Below, piece after piece: positions 1 through 10,546 of a DNA stretch of 60,143 bases. Source of the DNA: Rugosibacter sp. (lineage in GTDB: Bacteria > Pseudomonadota > Gammaproteobacteria > Burkholderiales > Rhodocyclaceae); NCBI GenBank assembly GCA_011620215.1, contig WOZP01000023.1, forward strand, positions 1-60,143, read 5' to 3'. The notes beneath the pieces are model-generated. The model was given only the letters and a program-made list of their open reading frames with translations, had not been told where the DNA came from and did not search any database. Position 1 is the stretch's first letter. Every line of letters starts with the position of its first letter. The translations under genes were made by a program, and so were the position numbers.

Positions 1-2
1 TC

Positions 3-614
3 ATCTGGCGTGCAACCAAAGGCGCTTATATGGATACCTTTGAGCTGGAAAAGCGCCGCCTATCGGTAAAAAACAAAAGTGTGTGGGGGCCTAGCAGCCT
101 GGTGTTCTGGGGACTGGTTGCCGTGTTTGGCACACCCTTAGGTATTGGTTTATATGCAGGCGCGCTTGCAGGCAGCTTGACGCTAGCGGTAATGGTGACC
201 ACCAAGTTTGTTTTGGAAGCTCTCAATTATCTGCAACATTACGGGTTGCAACGCGTCACCAGCCAACCGATTGAAGACCGTCACACATGGCACCATTTTT
301 CCACCATGTCACGTATCGCAGGTGTGGAGATTACCAACCATATTGATCATCACCGTGATGGCTTTTTGCCTTTCTATAACCTGCAAGTACATAAAGGTGC
401 GCCTGAAATGCCCAGCGTGTTCATCTGCGCCCCCGCAGCGCTCATTCCCTGGGTATGGGACAACCTGATTGTCAAGCCCCGCCTGAAAAAATGGGATCTC
501 GAATATGCCTCGCCTGCAGAAAGAAAATTGGCCAGAGAAGCCAATCGCCGCGCAGGATGGCCTGATTGGATAGGCGAAGCAGAGGCTGGTTTGACGCAAA
601 AAATAGCCGCTTGA
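3..614 (+). CDS. AlkB-like fatty acid desaturase/alkane hydroxylase family protein, 5' truncated by window edge
   Basis: Frame open from the window start; LEALNYLQHYGLQR and NHIDHHRDGFLPFYNL resemble the histidine motifs of membrane di-iron hydroxylases. Confidence 0.75.
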   Translation: MWRATKGAYMDTFELEKRRLSVKNKSVWGPSSLVFWGLVAVFGTPLGIGLYAGALAGSLTLAVMVTTKFVLEALNYLQHYGLQRVTSQPIEDRHTWHHFSTMSRIAGVEITNHIDHHRDGFLPFYNLQVHKGAPEMPSVFICAPAALIPWVWDNLIVKPRLKKWDLEYASPAERKLAREANRRAGWPDWIGEAEAGLTQKIAA

Positions 615-642
615 GCCAAGACTGAGCTACTGGATAATCAAT

Positions 643-686
643 AAAAAAGGCGGTGCAACCTACCTCTGGGTTGCACCGCCTTTTTT
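643..686. terminator. Bidirectional Rho-independent terminator
   Basis: aaaaaaggcggtgcaacc-tacctct-gggttgcaccgcctttttt: long perfect stem with A-run and T-run, between convergent genes. Confidence 0.9.
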
Positions 687-725
687 ACTTTTAACGAGGC
701 GCTAAAGAACTTTGATGAACTTTGA

Positions 726-1649
726 TCATGTCACTATTTCAAAGAAATCGGGTGGAATGGTAGCCTCGTAATAAAAGGTGCCACGGGGAATGTTTTCACC
801 GGCCCAGACAATCGGCGGCACATTACCCCGAATCGTCGATGCTTCATATACGCCACACTGAAATTCATTTCTGTTTCCTGATGGATCGAAGAAGTAGGTT
901 GTCGTCACCCCGCCAATCCCATGACGACTAATGCCATAGCCCAGCGTGGCAATTTTTCTGTGCTTCAACATATCCGCGCGGCGAATCACATCGGCCCGAT
1001 CATTCACATAAAAAGCAATGTGATGCAAGCCATTCGACGGGCCAGGCGCAAAGGCGAGATTATGTATCGTACTGCTGGTGGTTAAAAAGAAAGCAAATGG
1101 ACTGCCATCCGGCGCCAGAATCATTTCTGTCAGATTAAAGTCCAGCGCCTCCATCAAGAATTTGACGGTTTTATCGCAATCATTGCCCACCAACAAGGCA
1201 TGATCCAAATGCGTCACCGGCGTAACACCTTCGACCTGGGCTAGAACAATGTCCGGATTGTTCATCCCGTAGCTATAACCCAACCTGTCGGAATGATAAA
1301 AAAGATTTAACACGTGACCCGACGGCAAGGTGATCATCACCCCCTGGCCTTGCCCCAGCACCTCCTCATCCGCAACGCGCCGTGTCACCAAGCCCCAATC
1401 TCTGGCTACGGCTTCCGCTTCTGCCAAATCATTGATGTCATTCACCTTGAATCCAATATGATGCAGACCTGCACGGTCAGCCGCATTCAGAATAAGACAG
1501 TGATGATCCTGAGACTCGTGCGCTTGCAGATAGACCTGCCCGGGGCGGCGTCCCGTAACTCTTAAACCGACCACCTCTATGTAATGTTTCTCACTGGCGA
1601 CAATGTCCAACGCATAAATACTCATGTAGCTCAACCGCGTAACAGCCAT
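726..1649 (-). CDS. Catechol 2,3-dioxygenase (extradiol, vicinal oxygen chelate fold)
   Basis: Two-domain VOC protein with THLDHALL, LHHIAFYV and RNEFQCG metal-ligand contexts; start at MAVTRL with GGAG ribosome-binding site upstream. Confidence 0.85.
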   Translation of the reverse strand: MAVTRLSYMSIYALDIVASEKHYIEVVGLRVTGRRPGQVYLQAHESQDHHCLILNAADRAGLHHIGFKVNDINDLAEAEAVARDWGLVTRRVADEEVLGQGQGVMITLPSGHVLNLFYHSDRLGYSYGMNNPDIVLAQVEGVTPVTHLDHALLVGNDCDKTVKFLMEALDFNLTEMILAPDGSPFAFFLTTSSTIHNLAFAPGPSNGLHHIAFYVNDRADVIRRADMLKHRKIATLGYGISRHGIGGVTTTYFFDPSGNRNEFQCGVYEASTIRGNVPPIVWAGENIPRGTFYYEATIPPDFFEIVT

Positions 1650-1753
1650 GGCGATCTCCTCTTTTTGTAGCGATAACCCTCGCTTAAGCACTCAATTTCA
1701 CGATATTTGAAAAATGAGAGATTCAGGGTATCCAGAGACAAAGCAGTTTGAGT

Positions 1754-1767
1754 TGACTTGCATCAAG
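1754..1767. promoter_or_regulatory. FNR-like box TTGACTTGCATCAA
   Basis: One mismatch to TTGATNNNNATCAA; about 105 bp upstream of the catechol dioxygenase start. Confidence 0.4.
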
Positions 1768-1826
1768 AAACAACAATTTTGCAGAGGAGTTTATATAGTC
1801 CCCAAGCCTTGCAAAAAGCATCTGCG

Positions 1827-1852
1827 CGCCGACTTACCAGCGCCGACTTTTT
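1827..1852 (-). repeat. 26-bp dispersed repeat copy 1, abutting tauE-like stop codon
   Basis: cgccgacttaccagcgccgacttttt. Confidence 0.8.
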
Positions 1853-2555
1853 ACACGTGACAAACAATGCCCTGCCACAGCTTGCCGCCGAGCGTTGCCG
1901 CATTGATAAGACCCCACACACCAAACAGCAACACTAAAAAACCACTCAGCAAACGCAAAGTACGCCCCTGTGTCAGACGACGAAAACGCACAAGCAACAG
2001 CCCCGCCAGCATGAGATTGGGCAGTGTACCAAGACCAAAGGCGAGCATGATCAAGGCACCGCGCACCGGGCCTCCGGAAAGCAGCGCCAGCGCCAGCACG
2101 CTATATACCAGCCCGCAGGGCAGCCAGCCCCACAGCATACCCAGTGGCAGGGCTTGTGCCACGCCATGCACAGGTAAAAAGTGACGTGTCAATGGCTGCA
2201 CGCGTCGCCACAGCCATTGTCCGGCACGCTCGACAAAAGCCAGCGTCTGCGTCATGCCGGTAAGATAAAGGCCAAGGCCAATCAGCATCAGATTGGCTGC
2301 TACATAAAGTGCCATCTGCACTGGCAGCCAATGATCAAGCAGCAGCCCGAGGCTGCCTATTGCACCCATCAAGGCGCCCGCGATCATGTAGCTGCCGATA
2401 CGGCCAAGGTTATAGGCCAAATGGATTGACCACGGCGTTTTTTGGCGAGGAAGCTGGACCGTCAGCGCGGAAACAATGCCACCGCACATGCCCGCACAGT
2501 GCACCCCACCGAGCAGCCCCACGAGGAATACCGCAAAAAAACCAGTGTCATACAT
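1851..2555 (-). CDS. Sulfite exporter TauE/SafE-like membrane protein (cbb3-associated type)
   Basis: GLLGGVHCAGMCGGIVSAL and LPLGMLWGWLPCGLVYSVL motifs; adjacent to the cco/hemN/fnr genes. Confidence 0.8.
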   Translation of the reverse strand: MYDTGFFAVFLVGLLGGVHCAGMCGGIVSALTVQLPRQKTPWSIHLAYNLGRIGSYMIAGALMGAIGSLGLLLDHWLPVQMALYVAANLMLIGLGLYLTGMTQTLAFVERAGQWLWRRVQPLTRHFLPVHGVAQALPLGMLWGWLPCGLVYSVLALALLSGGPVRGALIMLAFGLGTLPNLMLAGLLLVRFRRLTQGRTLRLLSGFLVLLFGVWGLINAATLGGKLWQGIVCHV

Positions 2556-2588
2556 TGAGTATCTGGTGCCGTCCTGTTTTGTGTATGC

Positions 2589-3977
2589 TCAAATCACTTT
2601 CGAGTAGCGAATCCGTTCCTGGTCAAAACGCAGATAGCGATCAAACACCATCGCAATGGCACGCACCAGTAGACGACCTGAAGGGTTAACAGTGATCCAT
2701 TGGTCAGTCACCGTGACCAAGCCCTCTTCTTCCATCGCCGCTAGCTCAGCTAATTCTGTCGCGAAATAGGATTTGAAATGGATCAAATGGGCAATCTCAA
2801 AAGCATCAATAGGCAAGATGAAATGACACATCAGTGCCTGAATGATACTGCGTCGCAACAAATCATCGGGAGTTAACTGAATTCCGCGCAACACAGGCAG
2901 TATGCCTTGATCAAGGCGATCGTAGTAATCATTCAAGGCGCGCACGTTTTGCACATAGCTGGGGCCTATTTTTCCGATAGCAGACACTCCGAAGGCGATT
3001 AAGTCTGCTTCAGCATGTGTCGAATACCCTTGAAAATTCCGATGCAAGCGCCCTTGACGCTGAGCGATGGCCAATTCATCTGTGGGTTTGGCAAAATGGT
3101 CCATGCCAATGAACACATACCCGGCATCTGTCAGGCGACGAATCGCCAGCTGCAGAATCTGCAAACGCCCGTCCGCAGTAGGTAAGTCGGCATCATTGAT
3201 GCGGCGCTGCGGCTTGGCCAGATTCGGCACATGGGCATAGCTGTAGATCGAGAGACGATCCGGGCCGAGCTTGATCACTTCATCCAGTGTGCGGTTAAAG
3301 CCAATCACATTCTGTTTAGGCAGGCCATAGATCAGATCCACTGCAAGGGACTTAAAACCGCAGTCACGTGCTGCATCCATGACACGCTTTGTTTCCTCGA
3401 GACTCTGGATGCGATTAACCGCTTTTTGCACTTCCGGCGCAAAATCCTGTACCCCAATGCTCATGCGATTAAAGCCAAGTTCAGCCAGTAGCGAGACCGT
3501 TGCCCCTCTGACTTTGCGCGGATCAATCTCGATTGAATACTCGCCCTCAGGCAACAGCTGGAAACGGCTATGGATCATATCCATCAGATGACGCATTTCG
3601 TCATCCGCAAGAAAGCTCGGCGAACCACCGCCCCAATGCATCTGGGCAACCTCGCGCGTGCCACCGAGGGCCGCCAGCGCCAGATCCATCTCCTTGCCTA
3701 AATAAGTAAGATATTTCGCTGAGCGACCGTGATCTTTCGTGATAATTTTGTTGCAGGCGCAGTAATAGCAGATTGTCGGACAAAACGGAATGTGAATATA
3801 TAGCGAGAGGGGGCGGCTAGGGGCCACCACGCCTCTCTGCCCTAGCCAATGCATGTAATGATCAGCCGTAAAAGCCTCAACAAAACGGTCAGCAGTCGGG
3901 TAAGATGTATATCTTGGGCCGTTTACATCGAAACGGCGAATCAGTTGACTGTCGAAAATGATTTCCTGATCATTCAT
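2589..3977 (-). CDS. hemN: Oxygen-independent coproporphyrinogen III oxidase
   Basis: Radical SAM motif CPTICYYCACN; full-length HemN architecture. Confidence 0.95.
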   Translation of the reverse strand: MNDQEIIFDSQLIRRFDVNGPRYTSYPTADRFVEAFTADHYMHWLGQRGVVAPSRPLSLYIHIPFCPTICYYCACNKIITKDHGRSAKYLTYLGKEMDLALAALGGTREVAQMHWGGGSPSFLADDEMRHLMDMIHSRFQLLPEGEYSIEIDPRKVRGATVSLLAELGFNRMSIGVQDFAPEVQKAVNRIQSLEETKRVMDAARDCGFKSLAVDLIYGLPKQNVIGFNRTLDEVIKLGPDRLSIYSYAHVPNLAKPQRRINDADLPTADGRLQILQLAIRRLTDAGYVFIGMDHFAKPTDELAIAQRQGRLHRNFQGYSTHAEADLIAFGVSAIGKIGPSYVQNVRALNDYYDRLDQGILPVLRGIQLTPDDLLRRSIIQALMCHFILPIDAFEIAHLIHFKSYFATELAELAAMEEEGLVTVTDQWITVNPSGRLLVRAIAMVFDRYLRFDQERIRYSKVI

Positions 3978-4040
3978 GGATTTTTAGGAATGTCTAAGGA
4001 TGAATGCTTTTCATGTTGCCGCAATCCTGCAGATGCCAAG

Positions 4041-4054
4041 TTGATCAAGGTCAA
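4041..4054. promoter_or_regulatory. FNR-like box TTGATCAAGGTCAA in hemN-fnr divergent region
   Basis: One mismatch to TTGATNNNNATCAA; lies between divergent hemN and fnr. Confidence 0.55.
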
Positions 4055-4098
4055 CAACCAAGTGGATTGAGGTATTATTTTGATGAATTGATTTAACT

Positions 4099-4824
4099 AT
4101 GACCGAAATTATCAAACTTCAACCTGCCTGTTCACAATGTAATTTACAGGAACTCTGTTTGCCCATCGGACTTTCAGAAGCTGAACTTTCCTTGGTAGAT
4201 AGCCTGGTGGATGAGCGAAGAAAAATTGCACGTGGCGAGGCAATTTTTCGTTCTGGCGACCGCTTCACGGCAATTTATGCAGTGAAACTCGGCTTTTTCA
4301 AAACCGAAGTCCTGTCTGAAGATGGCCGTCACCAGGTCACCAGCTTTTACATGCCGGGCGAAGTGTTGGGCATGGATGGCATTAGTGCAGAAACTCATCA
4401 TTGTGATGCCATTGCACTCGAAGATAGTGAAGTTTGTCTGATCCCATTTCATGAACTGGAAACGATTTCAGTCAAGGTCCCCACAATGCAACGTCACTTG
4501 CATCGGGTCATGAGTCGCGAGATTGTTCGCGATCAGGGAATGATGATGATGTTGGGCGCGATGCGTGCGGAAGAGCGCGTGATTGCCTTTTTGCTTAACT
4601 TGTCTCAGCGATATGCGGCTCGGGGTTATGCCGCTGCAGATTTCAACTTGCGTATGACTCGAGAAGAAATTGGTTCTTATCTTGGCTTAAAGCTGGAAAC
4701 AGTCAGTCGTACGTTTTCCCATCTCCAGGAAGAGGGATTGCTCCAGGTAGAGAAAAAGCATATTCGGCTCATGGATGCTGCCATACTTAAAAAAATGCTA
4801 TCGCAGGAAGGCATCGGTCGCTAA
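4099..4824 (+). CDS. fnr: CRP/FNR family transcriptional regulator, FNR type
   Basis: N-terminal Cys cluster CSQCNLQELC, cNMP-like domain, HTH EEIGSYLGLKLETVSRTFS. Confidence 0.93.
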   Translation: MTEIIKLQPACSQCNLQELCLPIGLSEAELSLVDSLVDERRKIARGEAIFRSGDRFTAIYAVKLGFFKTEVLSEDGRHQVTSFYMPGEVLGMDGISAETHHCDAIALEDSEVCLIPFHELETISVKVPTMQRHLHRVMSREIVRDQGMMMMLGAMRAEERVIAFLLNLSQRYAARGYAAADFNLRMTREEIGSYLGLKLETVSRTFSHLQEEGLLQVEKKHIRLMDAAILKKMLSQEGIGR

Positions 4825-4855
4825 TACAGTCCGTACTCTGCAATTCCCTTGGACA

Positions 4856-5101
4856 CTACGTTTTTTGATCGGCACCCTTGAATTCTTGTGCAGTATGCAG
4901 AAGATAGCAAGTCGCCATGCTGGAAGCAGCACAAATCACCCAGAAACAAAAAAAACCAATGGAATAAGTTGTAAGGCTGGAAAAGTGAACGGGCTCGCCA
5001 AACAAATAAAGCTCCTGCGGGTCAATCAGTGTAAAAAAGATCCCCTCAGCAATGCCGGCAACCAAAAAAGATGGCCACAGCACGGATAAGATATTTTGCA
5101 T
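4856..5101 (-). CDS. Small membrane protein near cco cluster, unknown function
   Basis: MQNILSVLWPSFLVAGIAEGIFFTLIDP..., hydrophobic segments, same strand as the cco genes. Confidence 0.55.
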   Translation of the reverse strand: MQNILSVLWPSFLVAGIAEGIFFTLIDPQELYLFGEPVHFSSLTTYSIGFFCFWVICAASSMATCYLLHTAQEFKGADQKT

Positions 5102-5175
5102 CGCGTCTCCCCTGTTTGAAATCAAACATTGTTTTGATAATTATCGCGTGACCGGTTTAGAATGGTTTCTTCTGA

Positions 5176-5700
5176 TTAGCGAGTTTTTTTAGTAGCTCCG
5201 ATGGTGGTTTCACCATTATCTGGCAAGACGATATTACCTAATAAACGCCAGGTTTTCTTGTCATCCTCAAGTAAAATGAGCCAGTGACCAGCGACCGGTA
5301 AATGGATCCTGTCGCTTCGATAGCTGTCGCCAGTCCGCACCAACTGAAATGACTGGTCCAGTCCGGCTCGCGTAGGATGCAAAATACTGACCAGCAATAG
5401 AGAGGGCAACACAAAAGCAGGATCAGTTGCCTGCAGACGAATAAAAAGCCCATGATCTGCAAGGCGAATACCTGCTATCAATCCAGACTTGCTTGCTTGC
5501 TCACTACTAACCAACGTTTGATTGATGGCCAAGCCTTTTTTATAGTAATCCGCCGTCACCAGACCATCGTCAGTTTTGACTGCAATCCATGCAGTGGCCA
5601 GTGCTGCAATCACCACGATGAATGGGCCACTCATCAGTATCCAAGGCCATGGTTCCTTGTGCCAAGGCCGACTGTGCGAAACGCTGGGCAGTCTCTTCAT
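5176..5700 (-). CDS. ccoH: FixH/CcoH family protein
   Basis: WPWILMSGPFIVVIAALATAWIAVKTDDGLVTADYYKKGLAIN. Confidence 0.9.
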   Translation of the reverse strand: MKRLPSVSHSRPWHKEPWPWILMSGPFIVVIAALATAWIAVKTDDGLVTADYYKKGLAINQTLVSSEQASKSGLIAGIRLADHGLFIRLQATDPAFVLPSLLLVSILHPTRAGLDQSFQLVRTGDSYRSDRIHLPVAGHWLILLEDDKKTWRLLGNIVLPDNGETTIGATKKTR

Positions 5701-7112
5701 GGCTGAATAAACGTCGCTTTTTCGCGTATGACAGTTGTCTCATCTGCCATCGCTTTCACTTCGAAATAAATCACGTTGGAGCCTCTCTTGCCGCTGTCGG
5801 GTGGCACGCGCACCTGAACCATAAAAGTCCGATCGCCAGCAGGTGGCAGCTCGATGATGCGCTCACCTATCATATTAATCTCGGGTAAGCCGCTCACTGT
5901 AATGGCATAGCGGTGCGCGGCTTCCGATGCATTCATCACATGCAGTCGATAAACATTCTCAATCAGCCCACCTTCGACTTCACGCGCCAGCACTGCACGA
6001 TCTCGGATGACATCCACTCGCAGTGTCGATTTAGTGGCAATTCCCCAGATAAAGGCAGCGATAATGGTCCATAGAATGGCGGTATAAATCAGCACGCGCG
6101 GCCGAACAATATGGCTAATAATTTCTTTCCAGCCCCAGTGAGCCGCAATCGCATGTTCGGTCGAATAGCGAATCAGGCCCTTGGGGGTACCCATTTTTTC
6201 CATCACCTGATCGCACGCATCAATGCAAGCAGCGCAGCCTATACACTCGTACTGCAACCCCTTGCGTATATCAATGCCTGTCGGACATACCTGGACACAA
6301 ATACTGCAATCAACACAATCTCCCTTGCCTTGCGCTTTGTAAGACTCACCCTTTTTATGTGATCCTCTTGGCTCTCCTCGGGTGGCGTCATAGGTAATTG
6401 TGAGTGTATCTGGGTCAAACATGACCCCTTGAAATCGGGCATACGGACACATGTATTTACAAACCTGTTCTCGCAAGTGCCCAGCAAATAGATAGGTGAA
6501 AGAGCCGTAAAAAATGATCCAGAAAATCTCCCACGGGCCAAGCGAGAAACTCCAAACAGAAACCCACAACATTTTAATGGGTGTGAAATAACCAACAAAA
6601 GTAAACCCTGTCCATAAGGCCAAAAGGCCCCAAGCACTATATTTTGCAACACGCAGCAAGAGCTTTCTTGGCGACATTGCATTCGCATCCAGTTTGATGC
6701 GAGCTGCACGATTTCCTTCTATCTTGCGCTCAATCCAAAGAAATATTTCGGTATATACCGTCTGCGGACAAGCATAGCCGCACCATAAACGCCCCCCGAC
6801 GGCAGTAAATAAAAAGAGCGAATAGGCTGAAATAATGAGCAGAACAGCCAGATAAATAATGTCCTGCGGCCAGAAAACCAGCCCGAAAATATAGAATTTT
6901 CTGGCTGTTAGATCAAAAAGGACGGCTTGTCTGCCATTCCATGGGAGCCAGCACAAACCATAGAACAGCGTCTGTGTCAGCCATACCATCAGCCAACGCC
7001 AAGTGGCATAAACCCCGGTAACTGAGCGCGGATAGACCTTTTCATGTACTTCGTAAAGGCTCTGTTCAACAAAAGTTACCGGTTTGGACGTAACTGCCAA
7101 TGGCGTGACCAT
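5697..7112 (-). CDS. ccoG: cbb3 oxidase accessory protein CcoG (RdxA/FixG), polyferredoxin
   Basis: 4Fe-4S motifs CVDCSICVQVCPTGIDIRKGLQYECIGCAACIDACD; GYACPQTVYTEIF. Confidence 0.95.
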   Translation of the reverse strand: MVTPLAVTSKPVTFVEQSLYEVHEKVYPRSVTGVYATWRWLMVWLTQTLFYGLCWLPWNGRQAVLFDLTARKFYIFGLVFWPQDIIYLAVLLIISAYSLFLFTAVGGRLWCGYACPQTVYTEIFLWIERKIEGNRAARIKLDANAMSPRKLLLRVAKYSAWGLLALWTGFTFVGYFTPIKMLWVSVWSFSLGPWEIFWIIFYGSFTYLFAGHLREQVCKYMCPYARFQGVMFDPDTLTITYDATRGEPRGSHKKGESYKAQGKGDCVDCSICVQVCPTGIDIRKGLQYECIGCAACIDACDQVMEKMGTPKGLIRYSTEHAIAAHWGWKEIISHIVRPRVLIYTAILWTIIAAFIWGIATKSTLRVDVIRDRAVLAREVEGGLIENVYRLHVMNASEAAHRYAITVSGLPEINMIGERIIELPPAGDRTFMVQVRVPPDSGKRGSNVIYFEVKAMADETTVIREKATFIQP

Positions 7113-7180
7113 GCTTAATATCCGTAGTTGATCAATTCTAACTAGCTGTGCACATGAAAAAATTGAAGATTAAATATTCT

Positions 7181-8143
7181 TTAGTGGGCTGAATTCGGGG
7201 CATCCGCTAATAGCGGATTTCCGCTGGTGCCGCTGTGGAGACTCTCCTGACCACCCCCTAATCCATAGACATAGGCTGTAAGTAAATGCACCTTGGCTTC
7301 GCCCAGAAAATCCCCAAAAGCAGGCATTTGATTGACTCTTCCATTGCTGATGGTTTCAATTATGGTGTCTTCTGAGCTGCCATAAAGCCATACTTTATCT
7401 GCAAGATTAGGTGCTAATCCAACATTACCCTTACCTTCCGGCCCGTGACAGGCGGCACAAGCAACGCTGAACAATTGCCGACCTCGATGAATTCGGATAG
7501 GGTCTGCAGCAAGACCGGAAAGGGAGCGCACATAGTGAGCAATATCCTTGATCTCATCGCCACTTAAATCAGGTTTAACTCCCTTGGCGGGCATCAGTGC
7601 ACTTCTTCCCTGCGTGATTGTTTCTTTAATCTGCTCTGGGGAACCACCAAACAGCCAGTCTTTGTCCGTAAGATTAGGGAAGCCCTTTGCACCCTGCGCA
7701 TCTGACCCATGACACTGCGAACAGTAAGTCAAAAACAGCCGCTGCCCTATCTCCCTGGCTTCCGGATTAGTTGCCACCACACGAATATCCTGTTTCAAGT
7801 ATTTTTGAAAAATCGGCCCGTATTGATCATCCGCTTTTTTCATTTCATTATCGTATTGCCCAGCGGAAGTCCATTGGTATTGCCCTTTAAAGCTGCCTAA
7901 ACCAGGATACATGGCCAAATAGAACAGCGCGAATATCACTGTTAAATAAAATAACCAACGCCACCAGTTTGGGAGCGGGTTGCTAAGTTCCTCCAGATTT
8001 TCGTCCCAGACATGCCCTGTTGTTTTTCCTTCAACGTGCTTGGCTGAGCTTTGCATCCAAAGCAAAACAGCGCAGCCAAGAATGCTGATAATGGTAATAA
8101 CTGCAATATAGATATTCCAGAAGCCGCTAACAAAATCGCTCAT
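7181..8143 (-). CDS. ccoP: cbb3 oxidase diheme subunit III
   Basis: Two CxxCH motifs (CSQCHGSDAQG, CAACHGPEGKG); N-terminal TM anchor. Confidence 0.95.
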   Translation of the reverse strand: MSDFVSGFWNIYIAVITIISILGCAVLLWMQSSAKHVEGKTTGHVWDENLEELSNPLPNWWRWLFYLTVIFALFYLAMYPGLGSFKGQYQWTSAGQYDNEMKKADDQYGPIFQKYLKQDIRVVATNPEAREIGQRLFLTYCSQCHGSDAQGAKGFPNLTDKDWLFGGSPEQIKETITQGRSALMPAKGVKPDLSGDEIKDIAHYVRSLSGLAADPIRIHRGRQLFSVACAACHGPEGKGNVGLAPNLADKVWLYGSSEDTIIETISNGRVNQMPAFGDFLGEAKVHLLTAYVYGLGGGQESLHSGTSGNPLLADAPNSAH

Positions 8144-8343
8144 GATGTTTTCTCTTCCTGTTTTTCGTTTCCTTGCCTGACTGATATGGCTTCTGATGCC
8201 AAAGGGCTATCATCATCAAGGGGGATCCTCGCTGCTTGGTCATAGGCCTGTTTACGACGATCGGAATAAGCCCACCAGACAATGCCAATGAAGATCAGAA
8301 ACAACAGCACCGTGATTACAGAACGCAAATTATTGATATCCAT
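8140..8343 (-). CDS. ccoQ: cbb3 oxidase subunit CcoQ/FixQ
   Basis: MDINNLRSVITVLLFLIFIGIVWWAYS..., between ccoO and ccoP. Confidence 0.9.
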   Translation of the reverse strand: MDINNLRSVITVLLFLIFIGIVWWAYSDRRKQAYDQAARIPLDDDSPLASEAISVRQGNEKQEEKTS

Positions 8344-8357
8344 TTTTGTGCCTCTGC

Positions 8358-8969
8358 TTAGCGAACCTGTTTGATTGCCGTCCCCATACCCTGCAAGTAG
8401 GCAATCAAGGCATCGAGCTCGGACTTTCCTTCAATTGCTTTTTTGGCACCGTCAATTTCATCATCGGTATAAGGCACACCGACTTTACGCAACGCCCTCA
8501 TCTTGGCCTCGATGTCAGCAGTATTGAGTGGTCGATCCAGCCAGAAATAAGCCGGCATGTTTGATTCAGGAACAACATCGCGCGGATTGAGCAGGTGTGT
8601 CCTGTGCCACAGATCGGAATATCTGCCTCCGACACGCGCCAGATCCGGACCTGTACGCTTCGAACCCCACTGAAAGGGGTGGTCGTAGATAAACTCACCC
8701 GCTACAGAATAGTGGCCATAACGTTCGGTTTCGGCACGAAATGGACGAATCATCTGCGAATGGCAGTTATAGCAGCCCTCGCGGATGTAAATATCTCGCC
8801 CGGAGAGCCGTAGGGGATCGTATGGCTTGACAAGTTCATTTGCAGGTGAAGTCGTAGACTTCTGGAAAAACAACGGCACGATTTCCAACAACCCCGCCAC
8901 ACTGATGGTGAGAATGGTCAGCACAATCAACAAACCCACATTTCTTTCAATCTTGTCATGCGTCAACAT
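8358..8969 (-). CDS. ccoO: cbb3 oxidase monoheme subunit II
   Basis: [28 protein letters not shown]. Confidence 0.95.
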   Translation of the reverse strand: MLTHDKIERNVGLLIVLTILTISVAGLLEIVPLFFQKSTTSPANELVKPYDPLRLSGRDIYIREGCYNCHSQMIRPFRAETERYGHYSVAGEFIYDHPFQWGSKRTGPDLARVGGRYSDLWHRTHLLNPRDVVPESNMPAYFWLDRPLNTADIEAKMRALRKVGVPYTDDEIDGAKKAIEGKSELDALIAYLQGMGTAIKQVR

Positions 8970-9003
8970 AGGGTCGAGCTCCAGTTTTATTCTGCGGTAT
9001 GAC

Positions 9004-10443
9004 TCAATTTGCCTGATGGGCTATCGCTGCCTTAAGAACTGGCGCATCGATCGCTTGCCCACCTGCTATTGTCTTGAACATATTCCATGCCATGATCAGC
9101 ATGCCCGTCAGGAACAGCATGCCACCGAGCAAACGGATGGTCCAGAAGGGATAGGTCGCCTTGACCGACTCAACGAACGAGTAGGTCAACGTGCCGTCAG
9201 GGTTGGTTGCACGCCACATCAAGCCTTGCATGACGCCTGCAATCCACATCGAAGCGATGTACAGCACAATGCCAATGGTCGCAATCCAGAAGTGGGTTTC
9301 GACAGCTTTCATGCTGTGCATCTGCGCTTTGCCGTACAAACGCGGCAGCAGGTAGTAGATCGAACCAATCGAAATCATGGCCACCCAGCCTAACGCACCG
9401 GAATGCACATGGCCAATGGTCCAATCGGTATAGTGTGAAAGCGCATTGACCGTCTTGATTGACATCATCGGACCTTCAAAGGTCGACATGCCATAGAAAG
9501 AAAGCGAAGTAATCAAGAACTTCAGAATCGGATCGTCACGCAATTTATGCCACGCGCCCGACAAGGTCATGATGCCGTTGATCATGCCACCCCACGAGGG
9601 AGCCAGCAGTATCAGCGAAAACACCATGCCAATACTTTGCGTCCAGTCAGGCAGCGCGGTGTAATGCAAATGGTGCGGACCCGCCCACATGTAAGTAAAA
9701 ATCAGCGCCCAGAAGTGCACCACGGAAAGGCGGTAGGAATATATTGGTCGCTCTGCTTGCTTGGGTACAAAGTAATACATCATGCCAAGAAAGCCTGCAG
9801 TGAGAAAGAATCCCACGGCATTGTGCCCATACCACCATTGCACCATCGCATCTTGCACGCCTGCGTAAGCAGAGTAAGACTTCATCGGGAACAGGCTGAC
9901 TGGAATTGCCGCATTATTAACCAGATGCAAAAGTGCGACAGCCAGAATAAAAGCACCATAAAACCAGTTGGCAACGTAGATATGAGAAACCGTACGCTTA
10001 GCGATAGTGCCGAAAAAAACCACGGCATAAGACACCCACACCAGCGTGATCAGAATGTCGATCGGCCATTCCAGCTCGGCATATTCTTTTGCCTCGGTCA
10101 TCCCCATCGGCAACGTGACAGCGGCAAGAACAATGACCAATTGCCAGCCCCAGAAAGTAAAAGCCGCCAGCCTCGGCGCAAATAACGGCGCATGACTGGT
10201 GCGCTGCACAACGAAATAAGACGTAGCAAACAGGGCACAGCCACCAAACGCAAAAATAACCGCATTGGTATGCAGCGGCCTCAGGCGGCCATAGCTCAGA
10301 TACTCATTAACATTGAGTTCAGGCCAAACCAGCTGGGCGGCAATAATGACCCCAACCAACATGCCGACAATACCCCAGATAACCGTCATCACGGTAAATT
10401 GGCGCACAACCTTGTAGTGATAAGTTGTCGGCAACTGCATCAT
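9004..10443 (-). CDS. ccoN: cbb3 oxidase catalytic subunit I
   Basis: Heme-copper oxidase subunit [15 protein letters not shown]. Confidence 0.95.
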   Translation of the reverse strand: MMQLPTTYHYKVVRQFTVMTVIWGIVGMLVGVIIAAQLVWPELNVNEYLSYGRLRPLHTNAVIFAFGGCALFATSYFVVQRTSHAPLFAPRLAAFTFWGWQLVIVLAAVTLPMGMTEAKEYAELEWPIDILITLVWVSYAVVFFGTIAKRTVSHIYVANWFYGAFILAVALLHLVNNAAIPVSLFPMKSYSAYAGVQDAMVQWWYGHNAVGFFLTAGFLGMMYYFVPKQAERPIYSYRLSVVHFWALIFTYMWAGPHHLHYTALPDWTQSIGMVFSLILLAPSWGGMINGIMTLSGAWHKLRDDPILKFLITSLSFYGMSTFEGPMMSIKTVNALSHYTDWTIGHVHSGALGWVAMISIGSIYYLLPRLYGKAQMHSMKAVETHFWIATIGIVLYIASMWIAGVMQGLMWRATNPDGTLTYSFVESVKATYPFWTIRLLGGMLFLTGMLIMAWNMFKTIAGGQAIDAPVLKAAIAHQAN

Positions 10444-10546
10444 ATATTTACCTCAAAAATAAAAAACAGAACTAATCGCTTTAGTCAATCAAGTGATCTA
10501 AAAAAAGAAGCACTCTTAGTTTAGGCGATAACAGGATAAAGACATC

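Noticed and set aside
5134-5147. ttgataattatcgc near the small membrane ORF as an FNR box
   Set aside because: Second half-site is ATCGC rather than ATCAA; too weak to call.
7128-7135. TTGATCAA upstream of ccoG as an FNR box
   Set aside because: Half-sites are fused without the 4-bp spacer; does not fit TTGATNNNNATCAA.
9547-10185. 212-aa plus-strand ORF opposite ccoN
   Set aside because: Antisense to ccoN; composition consistent with a shadow ORF.
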